Part shown: one piece after another, positions 1-10,385 of the stretch
Numbering within the stretch: position 1 is the first letter of the stretch
How the letters are laid out: the number at the start of each line of letters is the position of its first letter
Assembly: GCA_023525715.1 (NCBI GenBank)
Contig: JAKNSD010000064.1
Coordinates: 563,501 to 627,500 of the forward strand
DNA: 64,000 bases
From: Cichorium intybus
Taxonomy: Eukaryota > Streptophyta > Magnoliopsida > Asterales > Asteraceae
Reading direction: 5' to 3'
Notes under the pieces: generated by a model
Told to the model about the DNA's origin: nothing
Database searches by the model: none
Seen by the model: the letters and a program-made list of their open reading frames with translations, nothing else
Position numbers and translations under genes: made by a program

Positions 1-570
1 ACTTAGAAATAGAGATTTGAGTATTGGATAAACCCGCGCTCAATAGATTGCTTCATGGATTACATCACGAGCAATGTTGAGACGATAATATCTTATGATC
101 TTAAAGCGGAGACATATGAGTTGACATTTGCAAGTCGGTTGTGCATTGATAATACGTAAACGCATCGGTAACTCGATGTTATAAAACACATTGTTGTGTA
201 CAATTTGATAAGTAAAAGACACAAGCATATGAGTCAAAGCTTATTCGTTCCTTGACCATGATGGGAAACAGATATCTGTAGGCCGCTCGATGATTTTGAA
301 GTTGACTAAAGTGCTGGCCAGCCTGGACTAAATTGATGCGTTCAATTAGAAGTCCGAAAGTCATAAGCAGAATCGGAAATCGGGAAATAGAGTATCGGAC
401 AGAGATTGATCTCAATCCATGTCTCGTGTCTGAAAATATCTTTTTGGACGAAGGATCATATGATCACTTATCTATGGACAGAACTGACTGGGTCAGAGTT
501 CGGCAGCAGTTTCTTGGAAGCTGCAGGTTGTTTATTAATTAGAAGATAAATTAAAGTCATAGACTTGTCC

Positions 571-581
571 AAGTGGGAGAC
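571..581 (+). other. Polypurine tract of the left-edge element
   Basis: AAGTGGGAGAC lies immediately before the LTR start TGTTGG. In LTR retrotransposons this purine run primes plus-strand DNA synthesis. Confidence 0.6.
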
Positions 582-1338
582 TGTTGGATTAGGTGTCTAA
601 ACCATGACTTTATATTTATATTTATCTTGTTAATTGAAGCAAAGTCCATTTGGGTTGCCCTCATAGCTGGAGGTTAGGATAGAGTTCAGTAGAGTAAAAG
701 GTTGATTTATTAATTGTTTAATAAATCAATAGAATTAATCAAATAGTTTATTAATATATTTAAGTGTTAATATATTAATTAGAAACTATAATAATTAATT
801 AAGATTTAATTTAGAATTAATTGGATTTAATTCAGTGATTAAATTAATTGATTAAAAGTGCAGGGACTGGTTTGTATTTATAAATAACTGGCCAGTGGAC
901 AGGGGCCAAAAGTGGCACCAACTATGGAGGCTTCTCCATAGGTGGCGAAACCCTAGTAGGGTTTAGAAAAGGTTTGGTCCACTTAGTAAGCAGGCTTGCC
1001 CATTTGGAGGCTCCTTAGGGTTTCACCTGTAACCCTTGGAGACTATAAAAGGAGGCACCTGACCACCCTAAAACTTGCGCCATTTTCAACCAAGATTACT
1101 CTGCTGGATTGTCTTCTCCATTGCTTTGGGTGTGACACCATTTGAGGCAGGACACTTGTGCTGCTAGCTTCAAGGATCATAAGATCAAAATGTTGGTTTT
1201 CTCAGTTTTGATCTTTAGAAATAACTGTTCCCTTTAGTTTTTAGTTTATTATCTTCATAGAAGAAAACATAGATCATATTAGGGTTGCATGTGAACCATA
1301 GGAATTATTTGTTCATTGATTGCATAGAAAACCCTTCA
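582..1338 (+). repeat. 3' LTR of the left-edge element
   Basis: The repeat starts TGTTGGATTAGG right after the polypurine tract and ends ACCCTTCA where Athila coding sequence starts. A TATA box (TATAAAAG, 1044-1051) on the plus strand fits an LTR promoter. The partner LTR is outside the window, so the right boundary is inferred from the return of the gag frame and could be off by a few bases. Confidence 0.6.
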
Positions 1339-2355
1339 AGTATATCCGCAGCGGTAGGTGCAGATGCTGATTGGAAGAAGGAAGTGAAGGAGATCAGAGA
1401 GCTAAATAGGAAATTTGATATGTTGATGTCCACTCTACAAAATGGCCCACAGAATCAGTAGCAGGGCAATCAACAAGGGCAAAGGGCTCAGGAAGTTAAT
1501 CAAGTCCATGGTCAAGGTCAAGGATAATATAATAATAATAATGGACGACCTTACAGGCCTTATAACCAAGGAACTCAAAATTTCAACAATCAGTACTATA
1601 ACAACAGAAAGAACAACTATCAAGGACAACCCTCCAATCAACCGAGACAATTTCAGCCTGGGTACAATAGTGGTCCCAGTGGGAGTAACAACAGCAATAG
1701 GGGGCTGACCAATGCTAGCAACAATGCCCCGAAAAGCCATGAGAACATGATAGCCAAGATGTATGAGCTTGTGAATGCTAGTCAGCAGTAGACCCAAGCA
1801 AATGCTAAAGTTATTGCCAATATGGAAAGGAAAATAGCCCAGATGGCTGAGGATCAAAGGAAAAGAGACAGTGGCAAACTCCCAAGTAGCACATAAATGA
1901 ACCCAAATCATACGCAAAGGGCCGATAAAGAGCATGTTAATGCTGTAGAGACTGAATGGAGGAAGGTCACGGAGGAGGATTTGGTAGGAAAGGAAGGTGA
2001 AATTAAGACTGAAGAGAGTAAGGGTAAGAGTGAGGAAGGTGACCAAACTTAGGAGGACAAGGTAGTCCAAAAGGATGAGCAACCAATTGTAGCTGGTATT
2101 AAGCAGAAGAAGAAGGATAAAAAGGTGAAAAAGAAGCAGGAAGCACCTAGCATGCCAAGTGGGCCATCAATCAACCGGCCTCTATGGGACGAATTGAAGA
2201 ATGCACCAGAGGATACGAAGATTCTTCAGGAGATGTGTAAGAAGAATGAGAAATTTAAGGTGCCAACACCAGAAATGGTGCGATTGACTGTCAAAGCAAG
2301 TGAGGCTCTGTTGGGAACATTGCCCAAGAAAGAAAAGGATCCTGTTCACCGTTGA
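1339..2355 (+). pseudogene. Athila-type gag C-terminal region, broken by stops
   Basis: One frame reads through from 1339 (ADADWKKEVKEIRELNRKF) into a Gln/Asn-rich tract and then a Lys-rich linker ending at 2355. It resembles the C-terminal half of plant Athila Gag, the structural capsid protein. Five in-frame stops interrupt it: TAG at 1459, TAA at 1525, TAG at 1789, TAA at 1894 and TAG at 2050. Several lie where glutamine would be expected. The next domain (protease) continues in another frame, so a one-base loss near 2343-2350 is likely. The N-terminal half is absent because the left-edge element interrupts it. Not functional as it stands. Confidence 0.7.
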
Positions 2356-3122
2356 TCACTGTCACGATGGGTGATGTCATCATTAGGAATGCATTATTGG
2401 ATCTAGGAGCAAGTGTCAATGTTCTGCCCGGATACCTTTATGATAAGTATAAAAATGAGGAACTGGAACCCGTAAAAACGGTGTTACAGTTGGCGGATCA
2501 GTCGACAAAGGTTTCTCAGGGTAAGCTGACAAACGTGATCGTCAAGATCGGCGATTTCTTTTATCCCGTAGATTTTCTGGTGATGGAGTATGAAAGTTTG
2601 GAGGACGCTCCTGCATTAATCTTGGGACGTCCATTTTTAGCCACAGTCGGGGCTGTAATGGACTGTAGAACTGGAGATATGGACATCTCCTTTGGAACAC
2701 GAAAGCGTAGGCTGAACATGTTCGGGTGTCCGATATCTTTACCGCCAGGGTATGATGACAAGTATCTGAACAACAGACCACTTATGGCACCGAGGGTGAA
2801 TGATAAAGGTAAGGATCAGGTACAAGGAAATGGAAGCGATGATGAAGAGATTTTGTGGGAAGCGAAAAGACATCCATTGGCAACAGTGGACAAGATGCAG
2901 CTGTTAGATATGCTCGGGATGATGGAGCTGAAGCACCAACAATATGAGAAGGACATACGGTGCAGGGAGGCAAAAGTCTTCCAGATTCTAGATGCTCAAC
3001 AACAGTGGATCAGTCAAGTAAGCGATCGCATGACGCAACTCATGACATTGCTAGCAACGTTGGTTCATGACTTTGCACCCGAGATGAGGATGATGCTGCC
3101 ACAAGAAGAAAGAGAAGAATAG
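2352..3122 (+). pseudogene. Athila-type aspartic protease with coiled-coil-like tail, no RT
   Basis: This reading frame of about 256 residues starts ITVTMGDVIIRNALLDLGAS; DLGAS is the catalytic motif of the retropepsin type found in Athila and Tat elements. ILGRPFLATVGAVMD follows about 75 residues later, another retropepsin hallmark. Instead of leading into reverse transcriptase, the frame ends in a charged Gln/Met-rich tail (DKMQLLDMLGMMELKHQQYE onward) that looks helical. The stop is at 3120-3122, 22 bases before the chromovirus insertion. Beyond that insertion the sequence goes straight to the late Athila region, so RT, RNase H and integrase are missing from this copy. It was separated from gag by a frameshift. 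Confidence 0.7.
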
Positions 3123-3144
3123 GAGGAAGAACGTCTGGCTGAAG

Positions 3145-5606
3145 TGTAACACCCCTTTTCTCAAACCATATTTACAATACAAAAACAGTTTTCAAACATA
3201 ATTTACAACTCGTGACTATAAAATAGCCACTTAAATTTTTTTATTTTATTTTACAAACTTAAAACTTGAGGGGTATTACAGACTCAATACAGATAACCAT
3301 AATTTAAACTTACAGTGTACAATAACGGTCCCAACTGCAACTCTCGCTCCCTTCACCTAAGTACATAGCATTTCAAAAACATAGTATACGTGAGACATAA
3401 AGTCTCGTGAGTAATATGGGTTTAGACCCAAAACTTTTCTATTCAAAACTTGAAATATCAAAAGTACATTGCTAAAAACGGATTTATTTCATAAATCTCA
3501 AAATAACTTTTTCTTCTTTACTTTCAAACTTTAAAAAGACTTTCTTTCATAAAACTGCTTTCTTTCTCATTTTCTCGTGACCAACTGAAACTTATGAATT
3601 AAGTTAATTAATTCATTCAACTAGCTCCCCTCGCGGGACAGAACAGATCTGCCCACTCGGTTATGCTCATTCTGTCTCCCCTTTGTGACTTGGAACGAAT
3701 TCAAGCACAAGGGTATACTTAAGCTAGACAACTACTTCGCGACGGGAGGTACCATCCCAGTAGTGTCTTCTGATCCCCCGATTATGTGGGTGATCCTAGT
3801 CCGGACAACTGGCTCATACTTCTTTCTTTCTTTAATTCTTACTTCATTTCATCTCAAATTGGTCAAAATGGGAAACAATTTGTAAACAACTCTTACTCAA
3901 ACATTTTTATAACTTCTTGCTAAAAATACTTTCAATACTGCTTTTGACATCTTAGTTCCTATAAGGAACTTCTTTCAAAATACTTTGCAAACAATACTTT
4001 AAAAATCTGCTTTTAACACTAAGCCCTTGTATAGAGCTTCATTAAAAACTATTTTCCAAACTTTAATATTTATAAACATTTGGAAATCATACCTTTCTGA
4101 AAATAATATTTTGCTATGTACTATAAAAATCCTCATAGAACTCACCTTGGTGTAGCTATAGATCACTAAGCTTCTCGTACTCCTTTCCCTTTTTCGTGCT
4201 CAACAATATTCGAAGCACCACCTATACAAGTAGCATATTTATTTAATAAATACATACTATAACTACTTCTATGACTTATGAGTCTCATATGATGTAACTA
4301 CAGGCCATACAATTGTATAACCTTTAATAAATTCATTTTATAGTTTTCTCCGAAATACGCGTATTTTGCTACAGTACCCCCGAGGGGTCGTATTTCAGTT
4401 CCGACATTTTTGCATGAAATCTTAGGCCATATTAGACTTGTGTTTCAAATTTGAGGTCAAACGGACATGTCTAACCCCAATTTCCAAAAATCAAAACGAA
4501 AAATCCTCATCAGTATGTTACACGGTCGTGTAACTTTTGCCTTGCAAATTACACGGCCGTGTAACTTTGCAGGCTTCATTTATGTTACACGGTCGTGTAA
4601 TATTTACTCTGTAAATTACACGGCCGTGTAATGTTTCTGGGTGGGTTTCGGGTCCGATTTTCGAGCTGCAGACCTCCATTTTGCCCCATTAAGTGCTTAA
4701 TACTTAACTTAATCGTTTACTATCATTCCATGACTAAAACCTTTGCTTTACATCAAGTTTTAAGCCTTGGAATCACTGATTTCAGTTCCAATTCCTTAGA
4801 AACCCGTTTTTGATGATTTTTTTTACCAAAAATCCAACTTTTTGAAATTAATCACTTAGGAGTGTCTCAATACATCCTAAGTGATCATTTGGACTTAGAA
4901 AAACCATAAAAACCAGCTTTGATCTTGCAAACCCGTGAATTAGGGTTCTTGGCCAAAATCCCCATTTCTTGATTTTCAACATATTCCTTGGTTAGAACAT
5001 GTCTATTTGATGATTTTGAGCAAGATAGTTTCATTAGAGCTATGATTCCTGGGAAATCAGAAGTTAAGACTTGATTCCCGTTCTAGAATTTGGAACTTAG
5101 AACATGAAACCTTACCTCACTTGCTTAGAAACTTCAACCTAGGGTTTGGTTTTGGAATTCTTCTTTGATCTTCACGTGTTCCCTTCTCTGGCTCTCTCTT
5201 TCGCTCTCTCTAGCTCTCTCTCGTATCTTCTGAAATGTTCCTCAATCTTCTGGAGAATGAGAGTTTACTCTCTATTTTATATTTAAATTTTATAGGGTAA
5301 TTACACCTTTAGTCCCTCTCTTCTCAACTTTCTTTCAAAAATGGTCCTATGGTTCATAACTTTACAAATTAAGTTTCATTTACTTCCATCTTAACATTTT
5401 CTTGACAATTTGGTCATTTTCATGTCAAATGACCATTTTGCCCTTTTTTGGCCTAATTCCACTATTCACACGGTAAAACTTCAAATTTCAAATAAACTTT
5501 TATTTCTTATTATATTATTGTACAAATACATATTATTACACATAATAGTCGTACAATACGACAAAAGACGGTTTTACCCTTTTTGACTTTTTCGCGGGTT
5601 CTTACA
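3145..5606 (-). repeat. 3' LTR (element sense) of chromovirus copy 1
   Basis: On the minus strand it begins TGTAAGAACCCGCG and ends GGGTGTTACA. A minus-strand TATA box (TATAAAATAGAG) lies at 5270-5281. Four 16-bp palindromes, TTACACGGTCGTGTAA or TTACACGGCCGTGTAA, start at 4518, 4549, 4585 and 4616, downstream of the TATA box in element sense. The LTR pairs with 10386-12845 with only scattered substitutions and 1-2 base indels. Confidence 0.95.
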
Positions 5607-5620
5607 GTCACCCCTCCTTA
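5607..5620 (-). other. Polypurine tract of chromovirus copy 1
   Basis: On the minus strand TAAGGAGGGGTGAC lies directly before the 3' LTR. The TAA is also the pol stop codon (5618-5620), so coding sequence runs right up to the tract. Confidence 0.85.
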
Positions 5621-8600
5621 AGCGGATTCCGTCCTCGGAATCTTTTCGTAATCCGTGAAATTCGGATATCTTCTCTTCATTTCTTTTAGCGTCTCCCAAG
5701 TTAGGTTTGACCCTAATGGATGCTTCCACTTGACTAGTACAAGGTCAATCTCCTTGTTCCTTAGCTTCTTAGTCTGCCTTTCTAGGATGGCTTCGGGTTC
5801 CTCAATCAGTTTACTAGGAGTCTCCACCTTCAGGTCAGTATACGGTATTACTAACTCTTCTTTTCCAAAGTACTTCTTCAAGTAGCATACATGAAAGGTA
5901 TCATGTATTCCACTAAGTTCGGGTGGTAACTCTATCTTGAATGCTTGTAACCCAACTCTCTTCAGGATTCTAAAAGGTCCGATGTATCTTGGACTCAGCT
6001 TTCCTCTCTTGCCAAATCTGACCACTCCTTTCCATGGCGACACTTTTATCATTACCAAATCTCCTTCTTGCAAATCATACGGTCTCTTCTTTAGATTCGA
6101 GTAACTCTTTTGCCGATCTTGTGCTGCTTTCATGTTGGCTTGAATTACTCCAATCTTCTCATTAGTTACTCTAACAATCTCTGGCCCTGTAAGTTTAGTC
6201 TCACCCGCTTCCAACCAGCATAAAGGAGTTCTACACTTTCTACCATATAATGCCTCAAAAGGTGGCATTTTAATGCTAGAATGATAGCTGTTGTTGTATG
6301 CAAACTCCACTAATGGCAGGTGTTCATCCCAACTACCTCCAAATTCCATCACGCATGATCGTAGTATGTCTTCTAATGTCTGGATCGTTCGTTCACTCTG
6401 ACAATCCGTTTGTGGATGATACGCTGTACTTAGCTGAATTCTTGTCCCCATTTTATCTTGTAAAGCTCTCCAAAAGTTAGAGGTAAATCTGGGGTCTCTG
6501 TCTGACACGATAGACAACGGTGCACCATATCTTCTTAACACTTCATCTGAATACAACTGGGCTAACTGCTCCAATGGAGTAGTTTCTTTTATGGCTAGAA
6601 ATAGTGCACTCTTGGTCAACCGGTCCACTATGACCCATATACTATCATGACCTCTTCTCGTTGTAGGTAATCCGACAATCAAGTCCATGGTTACATCTTC
6701 CCACTTTCCGGCTGGAATTTGCAGTGACTGAGCATCCCCATGCGGGACCTGATGTTCCGCCTTGACTTGTGCACAAATAACACACTTGGAGATGTACTTA
6801 GCTATTCTCTTCTTCATTCCAGGCCACCAATACTGTCTTTTCAAATCTTGATAAGTCTTGGTACTCCCAGGATGAATGGAATACTTTGACTTATGCGACT
6901 CGTCTAGAATTAGTTTTCTCAAACCCCCTGCTTTCGGTACCCAAATGCGGTTTCTGTAGGTCTTTAATCCTTGATTGTTGGTTTCAAACTGTATATCTTT
7001 TCCTAGCTTTTCATCTTTTAAGTCTCCACTTTCTTCAACTTTCTGTTGAGCTGCTTTAATTTGCTCGATAATGCTGGACACCAATTCTATGCGCATCGAC
7101 CTTGCCTTGATTCTTTTCTCAGGAGCTTTTCTACTTAATGCATCCGCTACAACATTTGCTTTACCCGGATGGTATATAATGTCGCAATCATAGTCACTGA
7201 TCAGCTCTAGCCATCTGCTCTGTCTCATGTTCAACTCTTTTTGAGTGAACACATACTGCAAACTCTTGTGATCGGTGAATAGCTTGCACTTTGTACCATA
7301 CAAGTAATGTCTCCAAATCTTCAAGGCAAATACGATCGCTGCAAGTTCTAGATCGTGGGTTGTGTACTTTTTCTCTGGATCTTTCAACTGTCTGGAAGCG
7401 TATGCTATGACCTTCCCTCTTTGCATCAACACACAGCCAAGCCCCCGATGCGAGGCATCGCTGTACACTTCAAAGTCTTCTGTCCCATCTGGTAATGTAA
7501 GGACAGGCGCGTTACACAACTTCTCTTTTAAGGTAGCGAAAGCTCTTTCTTGTTCTTCTTGCCAACTAAATTTTTCTTCCTTCCGAGTTAGTCGTGTAAG
7601 TGGCACTGCTATACGGGAGAAATCTTGAATAAATCTCCTGTAGTACCCGGCAAGACCGAGAAAACTTCTAACTTCTGTTGGCGTCTTAGGTGGCTCCCAT
7701 TTCATTACCGCTTCAACTTTCGCTGGATCAACTTTTATACCTTGGATAGAAACAACATGTCCAAGGAACTGCACCTCTCTCATCCAAAACTCGCACTTGG
7801 AGAACTTTGCATATAGCTGTTCTCGCTTCAACGTCTCGAGTACTAACCGTAGATGACTCGCATGCTCTTCTTTATTCTTCGAGTAGATCAGGATGTCATC
7901 TATGAACACTATCACAAACCGGTCTAGAAATGGTTTACAGACCCGATTCATCAAGTCCATAAAGATCGCTGGTGCATTCGTAAGACCAAATGGCATTACT
8001 AAGAACTCATAATGCCCGTATCGTGTACGAAATGCCGTCTTCTCTACATCACTTTCTTTTACTCTGACTTGATGATACCCAGATCTTAAATCAATTTTTG
8101 AGAAATAATCTGCCCCTTGCAACTGGTCGAACAAATCGTCTATTCTGGGTAACGGGTAACGGTTCTTTATGGTAATCTTGTTCAATTCTCTGTAATCAAT
8201 GCACATCCGCATTGATCCATCCTTCTTCTTCACAAACAGAACTGGAGCACCCCACGGAGAAGAACTAGGCCTGATGAAGCCTTTATCTAATAACTCCTGC
8301 AACTGGGACATTAATTCCCTCATCTCTGTTGGTGCTAGCCGGTACGGTGCTCGTGCTATTGGGGAAGCTCCTGGAACAAGATCTATCCGGAATTCAACCT
8401 GCCTTTCTGGTGGCAAGCCTGGTAATTCATCCGGGAAAACTTCTGGAAACTCTTTTACCACTTCTATGTCTTTGTACGTCTGTTTCACTTTATCTTCTGT
8501 CATCACATAGGCCAGGAAAGATACACACCCTTTCCTGATACATCTTCGAGCCTTAGCCACACTAATGATACTTGGCACGTGCGTTCTTCTTTCTCCATAT

Positions 8601-8674
8601 ACGTACACTTTTGCTCCTAGGGTTTTAACAGACACCCTCTTCTGTCCACAATATCTTTGCATCATTTGCACCAA
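5618..8674 (-). CDS. pol: Chromovirus pol: reverse transcriptase, RNase H, integrase, chromodomain
   Basis: The ORF of about 1018 residues is uninterrupted. Reverse transcriptase spans roughly residues 90-290, with catalytic FIDD near 257-260 (VFIDDILIYS). RNase H follows (YSDASHRGLGCVL, near 400). The integrase zinc-binding part HPGSTKTYQDLKRQYWWPGM...CVIC lies near 620-660, then the catalytic core (MDLIVGLP, SDRDPRF, HPQTDCQSER). The C-terminus (VKWKHPLGSNLTWE) looks like a chromodomain, which in this family targets integration to particular chromatin. The first ~15 residues overlap the end of gag-protease in another frame, so the listed methionine is probably not a natural start; pol would normally be fused to protease. 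The product copies element RNA to DNA and inserts it in the nucleus. Confidence 0.9.
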   Translation of the reverse strand: MVQMMQRYCGQKRVSVKTLGAKVYVYGERRTHVPSIISVAKARRCIRKGCVSFLAYVMTEDKVKQTYKDIEVVKEFPEVFPDELPGLPPERQVEFRIDLVPGASPIARAPYRLAPTEMRELMSQLQELLDKGFIRPSSSPWGAPVLFVKKKDGSMRMCIDYRELNKITIKNRYPLPRIDDLFDQLQGADYFSKIDLRSGYHQVRVKESDVEKTAFRTRYGHYEFLVMPFGLTNAPAIFMDLMNRVCKPFLDRFVIVFIDDILIYSKNKEEHASHLRLVLETLKREQLYAKFSKCEFWMREVQFLGHVVSIQGIKVDPAKVEAVMKWEPPKTPTEVRSFLGLAGYYRRFIQDFSRIAVPLTRLTRKEEKFSWQEEQERAFATLKEKLCNAPVLTLPDGTEDFEVYSDASHRGLGCVLMQRGKVIAYASRQLKDPEKKYTTHDLELAAIVFALKIWRHYLYGTKCKLFTDHKSLQYVFTQKELNMRQSRWLELISDYDCDIIYHPGKANVVADALSRKAPEKRIKARSMRIELVSSIIEQIKAAQQKVEESGDLKDEKLGKDIQFETNNQGLKTYRNRIWVPKAGGLRKLILDESHKSKYSIHPGSTKTYQDLKRQYWWPGMKKRIAKYISKCVICAQVKAEHQVPHGDAQSLQIPAGKWEDVTMDLIVGLPTTRRGHDSIWVIVDRLTKSALFLAIKETTPLEQLAQLYSDEVLRRYGAPLSIVSDRDPRFTSNFWRALQDKMGTRIQLSTAYHPQTDCQSERTIQTLEDILRSCVMEFGGSWDEHLPLVEFAYNNSYHSSIKMPPFEALYGRKCRTPLCWLEAGETKLTGPEIVRVTNEKIGVIQANMKAAQDRQKSYSNLKKRPYDLQEGDLVMIKVSPWKGVVRFGKRGKLSPRYIGPFRILKRVGLQAFKIELPPELSGIHDTFHVCYLKKYFGKEELVIPYTDLKVETPSKLIEEPEAILERQTKKLRNKEIDLVLVKWKHPLGSNLTWETLKEMKRRYPNFTDYEKIPRTESA

Positions 8675-10184
8675 GCCAATCCATCCCGATTATCACATCA
8701 AAAGACTTAATTCCAATAGGAAGGAGATTAAGTCGAAACTTCATGCCGTTGATGTCAAGTTCGCAATCCCGATACATATGCTGAACTTCCACAAATTTCC
8801 CGTCCACCACTTCTACCTCAAAAACTAGATCTAACAATTCTAATGGGACTTTTAATCTAGCTCCAAACCCATGGGACACAAAAGAATATGTAGACCCAGA
8901 ATCAAACAGGACATATGCAGGTGTCGAGTTGATTAGTAGTATACCTGAGACCACATCGTGTGTCTCCTTCGCTTCCTCCCTGGTGATCTGAAAAGCTCGA
9001 GTCTTCACTTTCTGAGGTTCGGTCTTCTTTTGAGCTGTTGACACCACAGTTTCGCCTCCCTTGTTTGGGCAGTTGAAACTATAGTGCCCCATCTGATGGC
9101 ATGAGAAACACTCCACTTCGCTGGCTTTCTTGGCTTTGCAATCTTTCGCTTTGTGACCGAATCCGCCACAATTAAAGCAGGCATTCGATCCCGCTCGGCA
9201 CTCACCACCGTGTTCTTTCCCACATTTCTTGCACTTTTTCACACTTCCCTGTCGGCTCTGACTTGTACTCATTTTCCCTTTCTTCTTTATGTTCCCACTG
9301 ATACTACTAACTGTCTTCCTTTTGTCACCAAAACCAGGTCCTTCTTCTTTTCTTCGTTTTCCAACATCCTCCACAGTTCGGGCAGCAATGATCGCCCCAT
9401 CCAATGTTTCAGCTTTCTTTACTTCGAGCTCATAGTTCCATGGTAAACCCCGAACATAGCGGTTAATTCGAGACCGCTCACTGGGGTAAGACTCCCCCAC
9501 AAAAGGTAACATGTCGCAAAACTTCTTTGTATATTCGTCCACCGTTAAGTCCCCTTTCTTTATCGTCAAGAAATCTTCATTCAACTTCTCCAAATCTCGC
9601 GTGGGACAGAATTTATCTTTGAGACACGTGACAAACTCTGCCCATGACCAACCATATACCACATCCTTTCCCAAGCTTTCATATTTGGTGTTCCACCACA
9701 CCAAAGCATCATCCTTCAGTTGCCGAGAAGCAAAAGTGACTTGGTCTTTTTCTGCACATTTGCTCGCTTGTATCACTTGTTCAATCTCGCGAACCCATCG
9801 CATCGTCACTTTGGGTTCAAAACTGCCATGGTATTCAGGCGGTTTGCAAGCCATAAAGGACTTAAAAGAGCAGCCCTTTTCTTCCTTCTTGTTACCTCCA
9901 CTAGTTGCTTCCTCAGTCGTCTTCTTAGAGACTTCTTGTGATGATTGGGCACTAGGTTCACCCATTCTGCTGTCGATTATGTTGTGCACATCTTGCCTCA
10001 GTTCAGTTCGTAGATTATTAATTAGGAACTGAATTGCCTCCATAGTGACAGGTTGTGGTGGTGGTGGGTTTGGCTCAGCCTCATCGTTTCGCAGAACATG
10101 TGGTTCACTTCCTCTTGAAGAAGTGTGACTGCCCTCACCCCTGTCAGCTTGTCTTCTGTCTCCCATTACTATATAGATGAACAA
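8625..10184 (-). CDS. gag: Chromovirus gag with zinc knuckles and aspartic protease
   Basis: This is a 519-residue ORF. The capsid-like region (FEPKVTMRWVREIEQVIQAS, KDKFCPTRDLEKLNEDFLTI) is typical of plant gypsy Gag. Cys-His knuckles follow: CFNCGGFGHKAKDC and CFSCHQMGHYSFNC are both C-x2-C-x4-H-x4-C, preceded by a shorter CKKCGKEHGGEC. The C-terminus carries the retropepsin motif LFDSGS and ends GMDWLGANDAKILW before a stop. Pol continues in another frame with a 50-base overlap. Members of this lineage usually have one gag-pol frame, so I infer a small indel near 8650-8670 in this copy, or less likely a programmed shift. Gag would assemble cytoplasmic particles and protease would process the polyprotein. 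Confidence 0.88.
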   Translation of the reverse strand: MFIYIVMGDRRQADRGEGSHTSSRGSEPHVLRNDEAEPNPPPPQPVTMEAIQFLINNLRTELRQDVHNIIDSRMGEPSAQSSQEVSKKTTEEATSGGNKKEEKGCSFKSFMACKPPEYHGSFEPKVTMRWVREIEQVIQASKCAEKDQVTFASRQLKDDALVWWNTKYESLGKDVVYGWSWAEFVTCLKDKFCPTRDLEKLNEDFLTIKKGDLTVDEYTKKFCDMLPFVGESYPSERSRINRYVRGLPWNYELEVKKAETLDGAIIAARTVEDVGKRRKEEGPGFGDKRKTVSSISGNIKKKGKMSTSQSRQGSVKKCKKCGKEHGGECRAGSNACFNCGGFGHKAKDCKAKKASEVECFSCHQMGHYSFNCPNKGGETVVSTAQKKTEPQKVKTRAFQITREEAKETHDVVSGILLINSTPAYVLFDSGSTYSFVSHGFGARLKVPLELLDLVFEVEVVDGKFVEVQHMYRDCELDINGMKFRLNLLPIGIKSFDVIIGMDWLGANDAKILWTEEGVC

Positions 10185-10385
10185 AATTTCTGTTTAATAC
10201 GCAATTCTATATAGTATTTCATAAGCGATAGCATGTTATCTCCTTATGTTGACTGCACTTTATAACAGTCATACTCAATCTATGCCTTCTATATTACTAA
10301 GGCAACCTACTACTACTCTTGCTAGTTTAAGCCTAGGATGGTATTCCAACCTAATTCGCTTAAACTATGGCTCTGATACCAAAAC
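10185..10385 (-). other. Chromovirus copy 1 leader and primer binding site
   Basis: On the minus strand the 5' LTR ends, a 4-base spacer follows, then TGGTATCAGAGCC (10369-10381), complementary to the 3' end of initiator tRNA-Met, the usual primer for plant LTR elements. About 190 bases of AT-rich untranslated leader precede the gag ATG at 10184. Confidence 0.9.

Larger units (their letters stand above)
1..1338 (+). mobile_element. 3' portion of a copia-type or non-autonomous LTR retrotransposon
   Basis: The segment up to 570 has no recognisable protein. It ends in a purine tract (AAGTGGGAGAC, 571-581) directly before a TG-starting repeat, which is the usual polypurine tract and 3' LTR arrangement. 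Downstream of 1338 a coherent Athila-type gag reading frame begins, so this element interrupted that gag. Its 5' half lies outside the window, so its duplication cannot be checked. With no coding capacity in view it may be a large non-autonomous derivative; the copia assignment rests only on the style of the tract and LTR start. Confidence 0.6.

Noticed and set aside
1435..2082. Minus-strand 215-codon hydrophobic ORF opposite the Athila gag
   Set aside because: It is the complement of the Gln/Asn-rich gag frame, which makes long Leu/Ile runs; the plus-strand gag and protease order explains the region.
4517..4632. Possible CRISPR-like array from evenly spaced palindromes
   Set aside because: Only four units, spacers are nearly identical to each other, and they lie in a plant retrotransposon LTR.
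9511..10032. Plus-strand 173-codon ORF within chromovirus copy 1
   Set aside because: Antisense shadow of the gag ORF, no recognisable domain.
10369..10381. tRNA gene fragment
   Set aside because: The initiator tRNA-Met match here, and at 17490, 44821 and 48844, is only the primer-length stretch next to an LTR, so these are primer binding sites.
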